NCBI RefSeq assembly: GCF_018919395.1
Contig: NZ_JAHLME010000003.1
Location: 930,001 to 994,000 of the forward strand
DNA length: 64,000 nucleotides
DNA from: Geomonas azotofigens
GTDB lineage: Bacteria; Desulfobacterota; Desulfuromonadia; Geobacterales; Geobacteraceae
Direction: 5' to 3'
How positions within the stretch are numbered: the stretch's first letter is position 1; each line of letters opens with the position of its first letter. This document shows positions 17,475-25,842 of the stretch, one piece after another. A program made the position numbers and the translations under genes. The notes under the pieces were generated by a model, which saw only the letters and a program-made list of their open reading frames with translations, was not told the DNA's origin and made no database searches.

Positions 17475-18242
17475 TTATTGCCAGAGTGAAGGCGGCGTCG
17501 GCGTCTCGATCCGGTCCTGCTCCTCCCTGGGGAATGCGGAAAAGAAATCGAGCCCCGTCTGCCGCTCCACCTCGCGCACCGGCACCAGGTACTTCGGCAT
17601 ATCCTCGCTCCGCAGCGGCTGGTTCGGCATGATCAGGGCGAGCGCCTCGTGCCTTGCGGGATCGAGGATGACCTTGTACAAGGCCGATGGCACCGCGACA
17701 CGGTTGCGGCCGATGGTCTTAAACGCGCCTTTTTCATAGACCGGCCCGCTGTAGATGAAGAGTTCCCCCCGCTTCTCCACCCACTTGCGCACCTTTCCCT
17801 CCAATTCCGACCAGATGCCGCGGTTCATCCCCTCGCCCGCCTGAGGTACCATATTGGAGAGGTAGAAGCTCTCCGACATCGCCTGCTCGTCCCACGCCAT
17901 GTCCGCCGCGGGCGCCATGTGCCCCCGGTCGTAGCCCGAGCCCCTGTAGTCCGAGAGTTCGGCGCGCTGCCCTCTGGGGATGTCGAGGTCCGGGCGGAAG
18001 TTGTTGGAACGTTTCAGTTTCACCTTCAAGCGTTCCCTGGTCATCCTCTCGACGACCCAGACCGGCGTCTTCTTCTCGGCATCGTGGCTCAACAGGTACC
18101 CCCTTCGGCAGAGCAGATCGCCGCTCACCCCGGGAACACCGTAAGCTGCGAACTCCTGGCACTCCTCGAGAGGACCGCCGAACGCGGGAAGGGTCGACAA
18201 CAGGAAGAGGAATACGAATGTGATGAGATGGCTACGAGGCAT
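17475..18242 (-). CDS. Exported DNA/RNA non-specific endonuclease (NUC1/NucA family)
   Basis: 255 residues. Signal peptide at 1-22 (LITFVFLFLLSTLPAFG). The beta-beta-alpha-metal nuclease core has the diagnostic DRGHMAPAADM with the general-base His, followed by LSNMVPQAGEGMNRGIW carrying the metal-binding Asn. Such enzymes degrade extracellular or periplasmic nucleic acids. The gene is monocistronic as far as can be seen. Convergent with the S10 peptidase gene. Confidence 0.88.
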   Translation of the reverse strand: MPRSHLITFVFLFLLSTLPAFGGPLEECQEFAAYGVPGVSGDLLCRRGYLLSHDAEKKTPVWVVERMTRERLKVKLKRSNNFRPDLDIPRGQRAELSDYRGSGYDRGHMAPAADMAWDEQAMSESFYLSNMVPQAGEGMNRGIWSELEGKVRKWVEKRGELFIYSGPVYEKGAFKTIGRNRVAVPSALYKVILDPARHEALALIMPNQPLRSEDMPKYLVPVREVERQTGLDFFSAFPREEQDRIETPTPPSLWQ

Positions 18243-18326
18243 CGGACCGCCGGAAAGTTCCGCCCTAGGCGGGAATCACGCGGCAGTGTAGCAGGTGGAA
18301 GCGGTGCCGTGCAACGGTTATGACAT

Positions 18327-18521
18327 TCAGAGGAGGTCCCGCTCTGTCTCCACGTTGTTCAGGTTCAGCTTCCTGTTGATCTCGCGCACGTATTGCGGTT
18401 CATCACCGCGGCAGCTGTCCCCTTTGAAATCAAGCAGTAGTTTTAATAGGTAGCAGAAAAGCCCGAGTCCCAAGCAGGGAAGCACTCCCCCCAACACCAG
18501 CATAACCCCTGAATATCCCAC
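18327..18521 (-). CDS. Small membrane protein of unknown function
   Basis: 64 residues if GTG 18521 is used. GGAGG lies 5 bases upstream of this codon, and a promoter-like TTGACA/TATTAT pair lies further up, overlapping what would be the longer frame starting at TTG 18593. One hydrophobic segment of about 25 residues (VMLVLGGVLPCLGLGLFCYLL) is followed by a charged tail ending in ETERDLL. No family recognised. Confidence 0.55.
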   Translation of the reverse strand: MGYSGVMLVLGGVLPCLGLGLFCYLLKLLLDFKGDSCRGDEPQYVREINRKLNLNNVETERDLL

Positions 18522-18565
18522 GTCGGCCTCCTTCGCAAGAATGTTCAGAACTGCAGCGGGAACAA

Positions 18566-18593
18566 ATAATATATTAACTAGCGTTAATGTCAA
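18566..18593 (-). promoter_or_regulatory. Sigma70-type promoter of the small membrane protein gene
   Basis: Reading the minus strand, TTGACA (18593-18588) is followed after 16 bp by TATTAT (18571-18566), about 45 bases before GTG 18521. Confidence 0.6.
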
Positions 18594-18684
18594 GGGGCCC
18601 GGGCTTTAATGTTGGCGGATGAAGCGGTGGTGAATGCGAACGGGAGGGATTGCGGGCATTTCTGAAAAAAATAACGTTAAAATG

Positions 18685-18712
18685 TTTACACAAGGCAAAT
18701 CTCGTTTATCAT
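18685..18712 (+). promoter_or_regulatory. Sigma70-type promoter of the three-repeat protein gene
   Basis: TTTACA and TATCAT are separated by 16 bp, ending 48 bases before ATG 18761. Confidence 0.5.
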
Positions 18713-18760
18713 CACATAGTGAAGCCGGCCTAACGCTCACCACGCGAGGTACCACTGACA

Positions 18761-19663
18761 ATGCACGAGGGATTCCACTCCGAACACAGCCAAAGGACTG
18801 CCGCACAGACTTTCCATCGGACCGGTATGACCGAGCAGATCGCAGAGGTTAAGGCAAAGCTGGTTCACAATGTCAGACGCAACTCGAAGAGGTATGGCGC
18901 GTTAACCTCGTCGCGTATTCTAACCGTACTTGCCAAAGGACTGCCGGGAGAACTGCAACACGGGGTGCTGGAAGCAATCTCAGCAGGCGCCCTCGCCAGT
19001 GACATACGGACCCTGGTAACCCCGTCGGGACAGTTATTTCTCTATTCCCAGGACTACATGAGCAGTGACGATGCCGCCGCCAAGGGGAAGCTGGAAGAAG
19101 TGAAGCATGCCATGGCGGGGAAAATCCGCAGAGATTCCAGGGTGCTGACCGCCCTCACCCCGCTGAACAGCATGTTCGCGCTGTGCCCAGACATCAAGCC
19201 GGTAAAGATCTGTTCCCTGCTCAACGAGATGCAGGGTCAGGTTCAATACTGGGACATCAAGACCGTTTCCGCCTTCAGCGGCGAGCTTTACCTCTATTGC
19301 GACGCCCACATCACCGAGAAATACGCCGTGCTGCTGGTTCGCTCAGCCGTTACCGACGCCTGCAGCACCATCGTGGACACCGTACGGGAGGAATCACGCA
19401 TCTATCCCAGGCCCACCAGGGTAAGCCTTTTTACCAGCCACGTTTACGGCATTCCTGCCGCCACCCTCCAGCCCTGCATCGTCCGGGTCCTCAACTCACC
19501 GCAATACGCCGATATCCGCAAGCTGGTGCACCCGGAAACCGAGGCGGAGTACCTCTATTCCACCCTGCACATGAACGAGGAACAGGCCTACTCGCTTATG
19601 AAGTGGATGGAGGAAGAAGGGACGGCTGAAGGGAGAGCGCTACCACCTCCGCGATGTCCCTGA
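18761..19663 (+). CDS. Unknown protein built of three ~75-residue repeats
   Basis: 300 residues, no family recognised. After about 25 residues it falls into three similar units: about 30-105, 113-188 and 200-278. Each has an R..S basic start (RRNSKRYGALT; RRDSRVLTALT; REESRIYPRPT), a helical middle, then a D-I-R/K strand (DIRTLVTPSGQLFLYS; DIKTVSAFSGELYLYC; DIRKLVHPETEAEYLYS) and a short helix. Helix-helix-strand-turn-strand units of this size resemble winged-helix folds, which is only a suggestion. GAGGT lies 10 bases before ATG 18761; ATG 18827 is an alternative. The last 68 bases overlap the convergent Fe-S oxidoreductase gene. Confidence 0.7.
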   Translation: MHEGFHSEHSQRTAAQTFHRTGMTEQIAEVKAKLVHNVRRNSKRYGALTSSRILTVLAKGLPGELQHGVLEAISAGALASDIRTLVTPSGQLFLYSQDYMSSDDAAAKGKLEEVKHAMAGKIRRDSRVLTALTPLNSMFALCPDIKPVKICSLLNEMQGQVQYWDIKTVSAFSGELYLYCDAHITEKYAVLLVRSAVTDACSTIVDTVREESRIYPRPTRVSLFTSHVYGIPAATLQPCIVRVLNSPQYADIRKLVHPETEAEYLYSTLHMNEEQAYSLMKWMEEEGTAEGRALPPPRCP

Positions 19664-21599
19664 CCTGGGTGGTGCTCCCGGGCACCTCCTTGATACCGTC
19701 CTCGAACATGGTCATGCAGAAGGGGCAGCTGACGCAAACGGTCTCAGGTTGTTGCGCCAGCGCCTCCTGCACCCGGTTGCGGTTGATCGGGGTCCCTTCG
19801 TGCTCCTCGAGCCACATGCGCCCGCCCCCCGCACCGCAGCAGAAGGCGTTTTCGCGGCTACGCCCCATCTCCAGGACATCCTGCCCGGTAACCATCCTCA
19901 GTACCTCGCGCGGGGCTTCATAGACGTCGTTGTGCCGCCCCAGGTAACAGGAATCGTGAAACACGACCCGCCCCGGTTCCGCACTGCCGGAGGTCTCAAG
20001 CCTCCCTGCCTTGATGAGGTCGCTGATCAGCTCACTGTGGTGAATCACCTCCAGTTCCAGGCCGTACTGGCGGTAGTCGTTCTTCAGCGTCGTGAAGCAG
20101 TGCGGGCACTGGGTAATCACCTTGGTGACGCCCTTGGCCAGGAACTGCCGCACGCTCTCGTTGGCCATCTGGTCGAACAGGTATTCATTGCCCAGGCGCC
20201 GTACGCTGTCGCCGCAACACCTCTCCTCCTTGCCCAATACCCCGTAGGAAACGCCCGCGGCGTCCAGCACGCGGGTCAGGGCTATGGAAACCTGCTTGTT
20301 GCGCGCATCGAAGGCGCCGGAGCAGCCGACAAAGAGCAGGTATTCGGTCACCCCCGCCTCGAAGGGGCGCAGACTTAACAGTGAGCTCCACTTGCTCCGT
20401 TCCGACGGCGCCATACCCCAGGGGTTGGAGCGCTGTTCCATGTTTTCGAAGAGATTCAGAAGCTCCTCGGGGAAACGGGCTTCCATCTGCACCAGGTAGC
20501 GCCGCATCTTGACGATCTTGGGGAGATGCTCGATGAAAACCGGGCAGACCTCCATGCAGGCGCCGCACGAGGTGCAACTCCACAGGGCGGCCTCCCTGGT
20601 ATTCCCCCTGTCCCCGTTGCCGATCAAGGAAATCTCGCGCTCCGCCTCGACATCCCCGGAAAGCTTTTCCATGACAGCGCCGTTTTGAAGCAGGTTCTCC
20701 TTGATGGCGTGAATGACCTCGCGCGGGTTGAGGGCCTTGCCGGTGCCGGCAGCGGGACAGGATTGCTGGCAGCGACCGCACTCGGTACAGGAAAAGGAAT
20801 CGAGCAGGTCTTTCCAGGAAAGCCCCTCCACGGTGGCCGCTCCAAAGCTGTTTCCTTCCTGGAAGGTCTCGCGCTCTTGGGTATTGCACTTCTCCATGTT
20901 GCGCAAGAATACGTTGGGTATGGCGGTAAGTATGTGCATATGTTTGCTGTAGGGGAGGAAGTTCATGAAACCAAGCAGAACAATGGCGTGGATCCACCAG
21001 AAGACGTTGCCCGCCGTCTCCAGGTGTGCCGCGGCGGGTGTCGTCCGGATCAGGCCGGCAACCAGGTTCGACACCGGTGGGGCGGATGTCGACGGCAGGA
21101 TCCCCTGGGCTATGCGCACACCGTTCAGCCCGAAGTAGGCCAGCATCAGGGTGCCGATCATCGCGAGGATGAAATAGGCCTCGAAGGTGCGGGCACCAGC
21201 GAAGGGCGGGTTGATCGTGCGGCGCAGCGCCGCGATTGACACCGCCACCAGGGTTGCCAGCGAGCAGATGTCGCAGAGGAACAGGAGCGCGCCGTGCAAG
21301 GGCGCCGGGAGTTGCTCGAATGAGATCATCGGAAATAGGCCGCTGACCAGGAATTCCAGGTTAGCCAGCGCCAGCACCAAAAAGGCCCAGAAGATGACGC
21401 CATGGTTCAGGCCGAAGGGGCGGCTTACCACCCTCTTCTGCCCGAACGCGTACACCAGCATACCTTTGAGACGGTCGACGGGTCGGTCGAAGCGGCACTC
21501 GTTCGTGCCTACGCTGACCAGAGCCAGTTTCCGGTAACAGCTGAAGGTAAAAACCGAGAGTGACAGAGTCAATATTGCGAAGAATAGTGTATGTTCCAT
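19596..21599 (-). CDS. Membrane-bound Fe-S oxidoreductase (HdrD/CCG-domain; Etf-quinone oxidoreductase type)
   Basis: 667 residues from ATG 21599, with GGAG 5 bases upstream. The N-terminal ~240 residues hold about six membrane segments of the NarI-like/b-type kind. Next come two 4Fe-4S motifs (CTECGRCQQSCP and CTSCGACMEVCP), then two CCG domains (ERCCGDSVRRLG and NAFCCGAGGG). Proteins of this architecture accept electrons from Etf and pass them to (methyl)menaquinone, or run in reverse. It is encoded downstream of etfB and etfA, which fits. Presence next to nifB suggests a role in electron supply or disposal during nitrogen fixation (inference). Confidence 0.85.
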   Translation of the reverse strand: MEHTLFFAILTLSLSVFTFSCYRKLALVSVGTNECRFDRPVDRLKGMLVYAFGQKRVVSRPFGLNHGVIFWAFLVLALANLEFLVSGLFPMISFEQLPAPLHGALLFLCDICSLATLVAVSIAALRRTINPPFAGARTFEAYFILAMIGTLMLAYFGLNGVRIAQGILPSTSAPPVSNLVAGLIRTTPAAAHLETAGNVFWWIHAIVLLGFMNFLPYSKHMHILTAIPNVFLRNMEKCNTQERETFQEGNSFGAATVEGLSWKDLLDSFSCTECGRCQQSCPAAGTGKALNPREVIHAIKENLLQNGAVMEKLSGDVEAEREISLIGNGDRGNTREAALWSCTSCGACMEVCPVFIEHLPKIVKMRRYLVQMEARFPEELLNLFENMEQRSNPWGMAPSERSKWSSLLSLRPFEAGVTEYLLFVGCSGAFDARNKQVSIALTRVLDAAGVSYGVLGKEERCCGDSVRRLGNEYLFDQMANESVRQFLAKGVTKVITQCPHCFTTLKNDYRQYGLELEVIHHSELISDLIKAGRLETSGSAEPGRVVFHDSCYLGRHNDVYEAPREVLRMVTGQDVLEMGRSRENAFCCGAGGGRMWLEEHEGTPINRNRVQEALAQQPETVCVSCPFCMTMFEDGIKEVPGSTTQVRDIAEVVALSLQPSLLPPSTS

Positions 21600-21639
21600 A
21601 GGTGCTCCATAGAATCGAGACTGAAAGCAGATGGTCAAA

Positions 21640-21742
21640 TCCCGCAGTCCTCACTTCGCAAAGGGGAGAACTTTGGTTCACGTGCGTGGGATGTGGCGGC
21701 GTCTTCCGTGGGAAGGGCTTCGCCCAACAGACGGGGAAGCTT
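21640..21742. other. etfA to Fe-S oxidoreductase spacer with palindrome remnant
   Basis: The 143-bp gap 21600-21742 carries CTTCGCAAAGGGGAG (21654-21668), identical to part of the palindrome inside the synthase linker, and GGGAAGGGCTTCGCCC, which can fold. No gene or promoter is recognised. Confidence 0.4.
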
Positions 21743-23056
21743 TTAGGCAGCAGCGCGCTCCTTCATCTCCCGCACCCGCGCGGTGAGTGCCGGGATGACC
21801 TGGAACAGGTCCCCCACGATGCCGAAGGTTGCCACCTCGAAGATGGGCGCCTCGGGGTCGCGGTTGATGGCGATTATCACGTCGGAATCCTGCATCCCCA
21901 CCAGGTGCTGTATGGCGCCCGAGATACCGCAGGCGATGTAGATCTTGGGTCGCACCGTTTTTCCGGTCTGTCCGACCTGCCGATCCTGCGGCAGCCAGCC
22001 AGCATCCACGGCGCTGCGCGACCCGCCGACAACACCTCCCAACTCCTCGGCAAGTTCCTCCAACATGGCGAAATTATCCTTGGCCATGAGCCCACGGCCG
22101 CCCGAGACGATGAATTCGGCCCCGGCAACATCGACCTTGTCCTTCGCGCCCTTTTCGGTGATCACCTCCAGTACGCGAGTGAAGATGGACGATTCCGAAA
22201 TCGGGCAATGCTCATGGATAACCGCACCGGTCCTGCCGTGTTTCTGCTGCGGCATGGGCATCACGTGCGGGCGCACCGTCGCCATCTGTGGGCGGAAGCG
22301 GTCGCACATGATGGTGGCCATTATGTTGCCGCCAAATGCGGGGCGTGTCTGCATGAGGTTTCCCTTGGCGTCGATGCCGAGGCCGGTGCAGTCCGCGGTG
22401 AGGCCGGTCTTGACCCTGGTCGCGACCGCGCCTGCCAAATCGCGCCCCATACCCGTCGCTCCCATCAGCACCACCTCCGGCTTGTGCTTGTCGATCAGGT
22501 GGCACATCGCCTCAAGGAACGGTTCGGTTCGATACTGACGGAATACCGGGGCGTTGACCAGGTAAGCCCGATCCGCGCCGTAGCTGAAGGCGAGGTCCGC
22601 GAGGTGCTCGACCCCGCTCCCGATGATGACCGCCGACAATGGCACCCCCAGCTGGTCGGCAAGCTCGCGCCCCACGCCGGTCAGCTCCCAGGAAACCTTG
22701 GCCGCCTCGCCGTCATTGTGTTCGATGAAGACCCAGACACCCTTGTACGCCGCGGTCCTGCGGCGGCGCTCCAGTTCTTCCTCGTCCACCTCTTCGCCGC
22801 CGTGCATCTCGAAACTGGCGATGATGGCGAGTTCCTCCGGGGTGTAGAACATCTCAAGAGCGCCCGCCGGGCAGACTTTGACGCATTTTACACAGCCGAT
22901 GCATTTTTGCGCCTCGATGATCGGTTCGCCCTGCTCGCTCATCTCCACGCCGTTCACCGGGCAGACGCTTTGGCAGCGCGCGCCGCAGGCAATGCACTTG
23001 ACAGCTATGACCCGGGCCTTGCCGCGGGGTTTCTTTTGTTTCTGTGGTTCAGTCAT
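21743..23056 (-). CDS. etfA: Electron transfer flavoprotein alpha subunit with N-terminal diferredoxin domain
   Basis: 437 residues. Residues about 18-75 carry two 4Fe-4S motifs (CIACGARCQSVCP and CIGCVKCVKVCP); the rest is Etf alpha with the C-terminal FAD domain, seen as GGSRSAVDAGWLP, QTGKTVRP and IYIACGISGAIQH. Classical EtfA lacks the ferredoxin extension, which is found in anaerobes and may connect the flavin to another Fe-S carrier. Partner of the etfB gene upstream, separated by a 143-bp gap that holds an inverted pair of dispersed palindromes. Confidence 0.9.
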   Translation of the reverse strand: MTEPQKQKKPRGKARVIAVKCIACGARCQSVCPVNGVEMSEQGEPIIEAQKCIGCVKCVKVCPAGALEMFYTPEELAIIASFEMHGGEEVDEEELERRRRTAAYKGVWVFIEHNDGEAAKVSWELTGVGRELADQLGVPLSAVIIGSGVEHLADLAFSYGADRAYLVNAPVFRQYRTEPFLEAMCHLIDKHKPEVVLMGATGMGRDLAGAVATRVKTGLTADCTGLGIDAKGNLMQTRPAFGGNIMATIMCDRFRPQMATVRPHVMPMPQQKHGRTGAVIHEHCPISESSIFTRVLEVITEKGAKDKVDVAGAEFIVSGGRGLMAKDNFAMLEELAEELGGVVGGSRSAVDAGWLPQDRQVGQTGKTVRPKIYIACGISGAIQHLVGMQDSDVIIAINRDPEAPIFEVATFGIVGDLFQVIPALTARVREMKERAAA

Positions 23057-23084
23057 GGGCTACCTTCTCTTGTCCTGTGATGTC

Positions 23085-23194
23085 CTGTAGGGGCGAATAA
23101 TCATTCGCCCTGTTCTTCCTCCCTCGTCCTTCAGGAGAGGGTTGGGGTTAGGGCGTTTGTGGCGGCGTGGGCGAATAATTATTCGCCCCTACAG
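23085..23194. repeat. Inverted pair of dispersed palindromes (REPIN-like element)
   Basis: CTGTAGGGGCGAATAATCAT at 23085 reads inward and its inverted partner, ending ATTCGCCCCTACAG, closes at 23194. They flank about 58 bp containing GGAGAGGGTTGGGGTTAGGG-like sequence. Each arm is itself a palindrome, so the 110-bp unit looks like a short non-autonomous mobile element with terminal inverted repeats. Confidence 0.7.
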
Positions 23195-23199
23195 CTCAC

Positions 23200-24012
23200 T
23201 TAAACTGCCAGCATGTCGCTGTCGATCAACCGGTCGAGCAGCATGCTTGCGGCACCCGCCGGGTCGTTCATGCCGTCGCCGATAATCTCCCCTTCCTTGC
23301 GCTCCGGGGAGAAGATGCGGCTCACCCAGGTCGGTGACCCTTTCAAGCCGACGCTGTTCACATCCAACTGCAGTTGCTCATTGCTCCAGCACTCCACCTG
23401 CGCCTTCGCTGAGGAGAGCCGCATGGGCACCGTCGGGTAGCGCGGCCGGTTCAGTTCGCGCACCACGGTGATCATCGCGGGGAGCCGCGCCTCGACAATC
23501 TCGTAGCGACCCTCCAGCTTGCGTCGCACCACGATAGTCTTTTGCACCAGGTCGATCTTTTCGATCCGGTCCACCAGCGTCAACTGGGAGTACCCCAGGC
23601 GAACCGCAATCCCCGGTCCCACCTGCGCGGTGTCGCCGTCTATGGTCTGCTTGCCGCAGAATACGATCCCCACCTCTTCCTGTTCGCCCAGCTTTTTGAT
23701 GGCAGCCGCAATAACGTTACTGGTAGAAAGGGTGTCGGCGCCGCCGAAAACGCGGTCGGAAAGGAGGATGCTGCGGTCGACCCCTAAGGCCAGAGCTTTC
23801 CTGAGCGTAGCCTCGGCGTTGGGTGGCCCCATGGAAAGGGCAACGGCCTTGAAGCCATGGCTGTCCTTTAGACGTAAGCTTTCTTCCAACGCGTGGCTGT
23901 CATAGGGGTTGATGATGAACGGTATGCCGTCCCTGATGAGAGTGTTGGTGACGGGATCTATCTGTACTTGTGTGGTGTCCGGAACCTGCTTGATGCAGGC
24001 AATGACTAACAT
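23200..24012 (-). CDS. etfB: Electron transfer flavoprotein beta subunit
   Basis: 270 residues from ATG 24012 (AAGGAGTG upstream; the longer frame to 24051 has no ribosome site). The Etf beta signature is clear: LVIACIKQVPDT at the start, NPYDSHALEESLRLKD, and the AMP/FAD-binding FCGKQTIDGDTAQVGPGIA. It pairs with EtfA to carry electrons from dehydrogenases. Whether this pair bifurcates cannot be decided from the motifs seen. Upstream neighbours are the GNAT gene and nifB on the same strand. Confidence 0.92.
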   Translation of the reverse strand: MLVIACIKQVPDTTQVQIDPVTNTLIRDGIPFIINPYDSHALEESLRLKDSHGFKAVALSMGPPNAEATLRKALALGVDRSILLSDRVFGGADTLSTSNVIAAAIKKLGEQEEVGIVFCGKQTIDGDTAQVGPGIAVRLGYSQLTLVDRIEKIDLVQKTIVVRRKLEGRYEIVEARLPAMITVVRELNRPRYPTVPMRLSSAKAQVECWSNEQLQLDVNSVGLKGSPTWVSRIFSPERKEGEIIGDGMNDPAGAASMLLDRLIDSDMLAV

Positions 24013-24106
24013 GGGGTCACTCCTTGTCGCGACTCTCTGAATTTGGTGCATTTACTTACCGGCGTATTGTTTTACCGGAGTATCTTGCTGCCTTGATCTC
24101 GCCTGC

Positions 24107-24910
24107 TTATCCCATACTCCCCATGCTGGCGAGGGCAAATACCTTCTGTGGTGCATATTTAGGCCGCGCGCCAAAGTACATGAGGGTGTTGCTCCCCTTG
24201 ATGGAAAACCCTTTGCGGGTGAGTAACGCTGCAGCCGTCAGGTTGCCTGCGGGGACGTCGAGGAACACGGATCTGGCCGCCACAGCGAGGGCCTCATCAA
24301 GCAGCGCCGCCGCCTGCCCTTCGAAAAGTGCGCCCCATGGGCCGAGTTGCGTACCATGCGGCCATTGCTGCAGGCAGACGAACGAGTTGTTGCCGCAGAT
24401 GACTTGACCCCGGCCGAAGGTTACCTGCAAGAGCGCACCACGATGGTCGCCCCACCCGGCGCTGTCCACCTGGGTGATCATTTCCCAATGGCAAGGGGCG
24501 GAACGACACTGATCCAGAGCACCACTCCCCTCACCCGCCCAACGGTTGATGCTGTCGATAGGCACAAAGCCGAGTTTCCTGTATAGCTCGACCCCCTTCG
24601 CCGAAGCCGTCAGCCAAACAGTTTCCACACCCGCATCGACCAGCGCGTGCAAAGCTCCCTGCATCAACTCTGTGCCGATACCACCCCTGCGCGCATCGGG
24701 GGAGACCAGGAGGTTTCCGATCCAGCCGCTTTTGTCGTGGCGTAGCGAGGTGATGTACCCCAACGTCTCGCCGCCGGCGCGCTGCACCAGACAGCCTTGT
24801 GGGAAAGTCCGCAGCAGGAAGTCCATCTCCCATTGCCCGCAGACCCACCCCTCCTCCAGGGCCAGCCTGAGGAACGGGTTAACGTCGGAGCTGACAAACG
24901 GGGTCGGCAT
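24107..24910 (-). CDS. GNAT-family N-acetyltransferase, two-domain
   Basis: 267 residues from ATG 24910, which follows the nifB stop by 1 base, so the two are translationally coupled. The first GNAT domain (about 10-125) has the acetyl-CoA loop VSPDARRGGIGTELM and the C-terminal LYRKLGFVP. The second half (about 130-255) ends with GNLTAAALLTRKGF and YFGARP, typical of the DUF1248/Acetyltransf_18 tail. The substrate is unknown. Tight coupling to nifB is notable, but a role in cofactor synthesis is not shown. Confidence 0.75.
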   Translation of the reverse strand: MPTPFVSSDVNPFLRLALEEGWVCGQWEMDFLLRTFPQGCLVQRAGGETLGYITSLRHDKSGWIGNLLVSPDARRGGIGTELMQGALHALVDAGVETVWLTASAKGVELYRKLGFVPIDSINRWAGEGSGALDQCRSAPCHWEMITQVDSAGWGDHRGALLQVTFGRGQVICGNNSFVCLQQWPHGTQLGPWGALFEGQAAALLDEALAVAARSVFLDVPAGNLTAAALLTRKGFSIKGSNTLMYFGARPKYAPQKVFALASMGSMG

Positions 24911-24911
24911 G

Positions 24912-25769
24912 TCAGTCAACCGTTGCAACCGCGAGTTGCAGATTCTCGCCGATCAGTCCAACCGCGTCGGCGCGGCACTGCTTGCAATGCTTGAATTGCC
25001 CTATCGTCTTCTCGTTGTCGCGGCGCAACGCGTCCAGGCACTCCGCCGAGGGGGGCGCGATGTGGGCGAAGTCCGCCTGCGGGATGAGCGGCATGATGTT
25101 CATCACGAATGCGCCCAACTCCTTGACCTGTTTCGAGATGAGCGGTATCTGGGCGTCGTTGACTCCGGGGATCAGCACGGTGTTGATTTTTATGGTCATC
25201 CCCAGTTCCGCCGCCATGCGGATCCCTTCCAGCTGGTTGCGCACCAGGATCTCCCCCGCCTCGGTGCCGCTGTAGGTCGTGCCCCGATAGTGCACGTAGG
25301 AGTAGATTTTTCCGCCGATGACCGGGTCGAGCGTGTTCAGTGTCACGGTCAGGCTATGCAGCCCAAGCGCCTTGAGGATCGGCATCTTGTCCGGCAAAAG
25401 GAGGCCGTTGGTGCTCATGCACTTGATCAGTTCCGGAAACTCCTGGTCCACCAACTGGAAGGTCTCGAAGGTCTCGTCGTTGAAGAGGGGATCGCCGGGG
25501 CCTGCAATGCCGATGACCTTGATGATGGGACCGGTGACCGGGCTTGCCATAACCTCCCGCACCCTGATGATCGCCTCCTCTGGCGAAAGCAACCGACTGG
25601 TCACGCCCGGCCGCGACTCGTTGGCGCAATCGTGGCGCCTGGTGCAGTAGCCGCACTTGATGTTGCACCTCGGGGCCACCGCCAGATGCATCCTGCCGTT
25701 TTTGTGGTGGTTGCCACCGAAGCAGGGATGCCCCTGGATCTTCTTCATCTTCTCGCACGAGGTTGCCAT
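24912..25769 (-). CDS. nifB: NifB, radical SAM FeMo-cofactor precursor synthase
   Basis: 285 residues. NifB fuses two 4Fe-4S clusters with insertion of carbide to make NifB-co, the core of FeMo-co. The N-terminus HPCFGGNHHKNGRMHLAVA and the radical SAM motif CNIKCGYCTRRHDC are diagnostic. IAGPGDPLFN is the SAM-binding GGE-like stretch. The C-terminal CKQCRADAVG pair is present. This is the short form without a fused NifX domain; separate NifX-like proteins are encoded downstream of nifEN. A sigma54 promoter and a terminator-bearing leader lie upstream. Confidence 0.95.
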   Translation of the reverse strand: MATSCEKMKKIQGHPCFGGNHHKNGRMHLAVAPRCNIKCGYCTRRHDCANESRPGVTSRLLSPEEAIIRVREVMASPVTGPIIKVIGIAGPGDPLFNDETFETFQLVDQEFPELIKCMSTNGLLLPDKMPILKALGLHSLTVTLNTLDPVIGGKIYSYVHYRGTTYSGTEAGEILVRNQLEGIRMAAELGMTIKINTVLIPGVNDAQIPLISKQVKELGAFVMNIMPLIPQADFAHIAPPSAECLDALRRDNEKTIGQFKHCKQCRADAVGLIGENLQLAVATVD

Positions 25770-25801
25770 GGTATCCTCCTTGACCCGTTCAGGCCTGGCC
25801 T

Positions 25802-25842
25802 GAAAAAGAAAATGCCCGGTCGGAGATCTATCCGCCGGGCAT
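25802..25842 (-). terminator. Intrinsic terminator inside the nifB leader
   Basis: In the minus-strand transcript ATGCCCGG and CCGGGCAT close a stem extended by CGGA/TCCG, followed by TTTCTTTTT. It lies between the nifB promoter and the gene, so it can only act as an attenuator. Confidence 0.8.

Noticed and set aside
23060-23200. Insertion sequence between etfB and etfA
   Set aside because: Only 110 bp with terminal inverted repeats and no transposase; described as a REPIN-like repeat instead.
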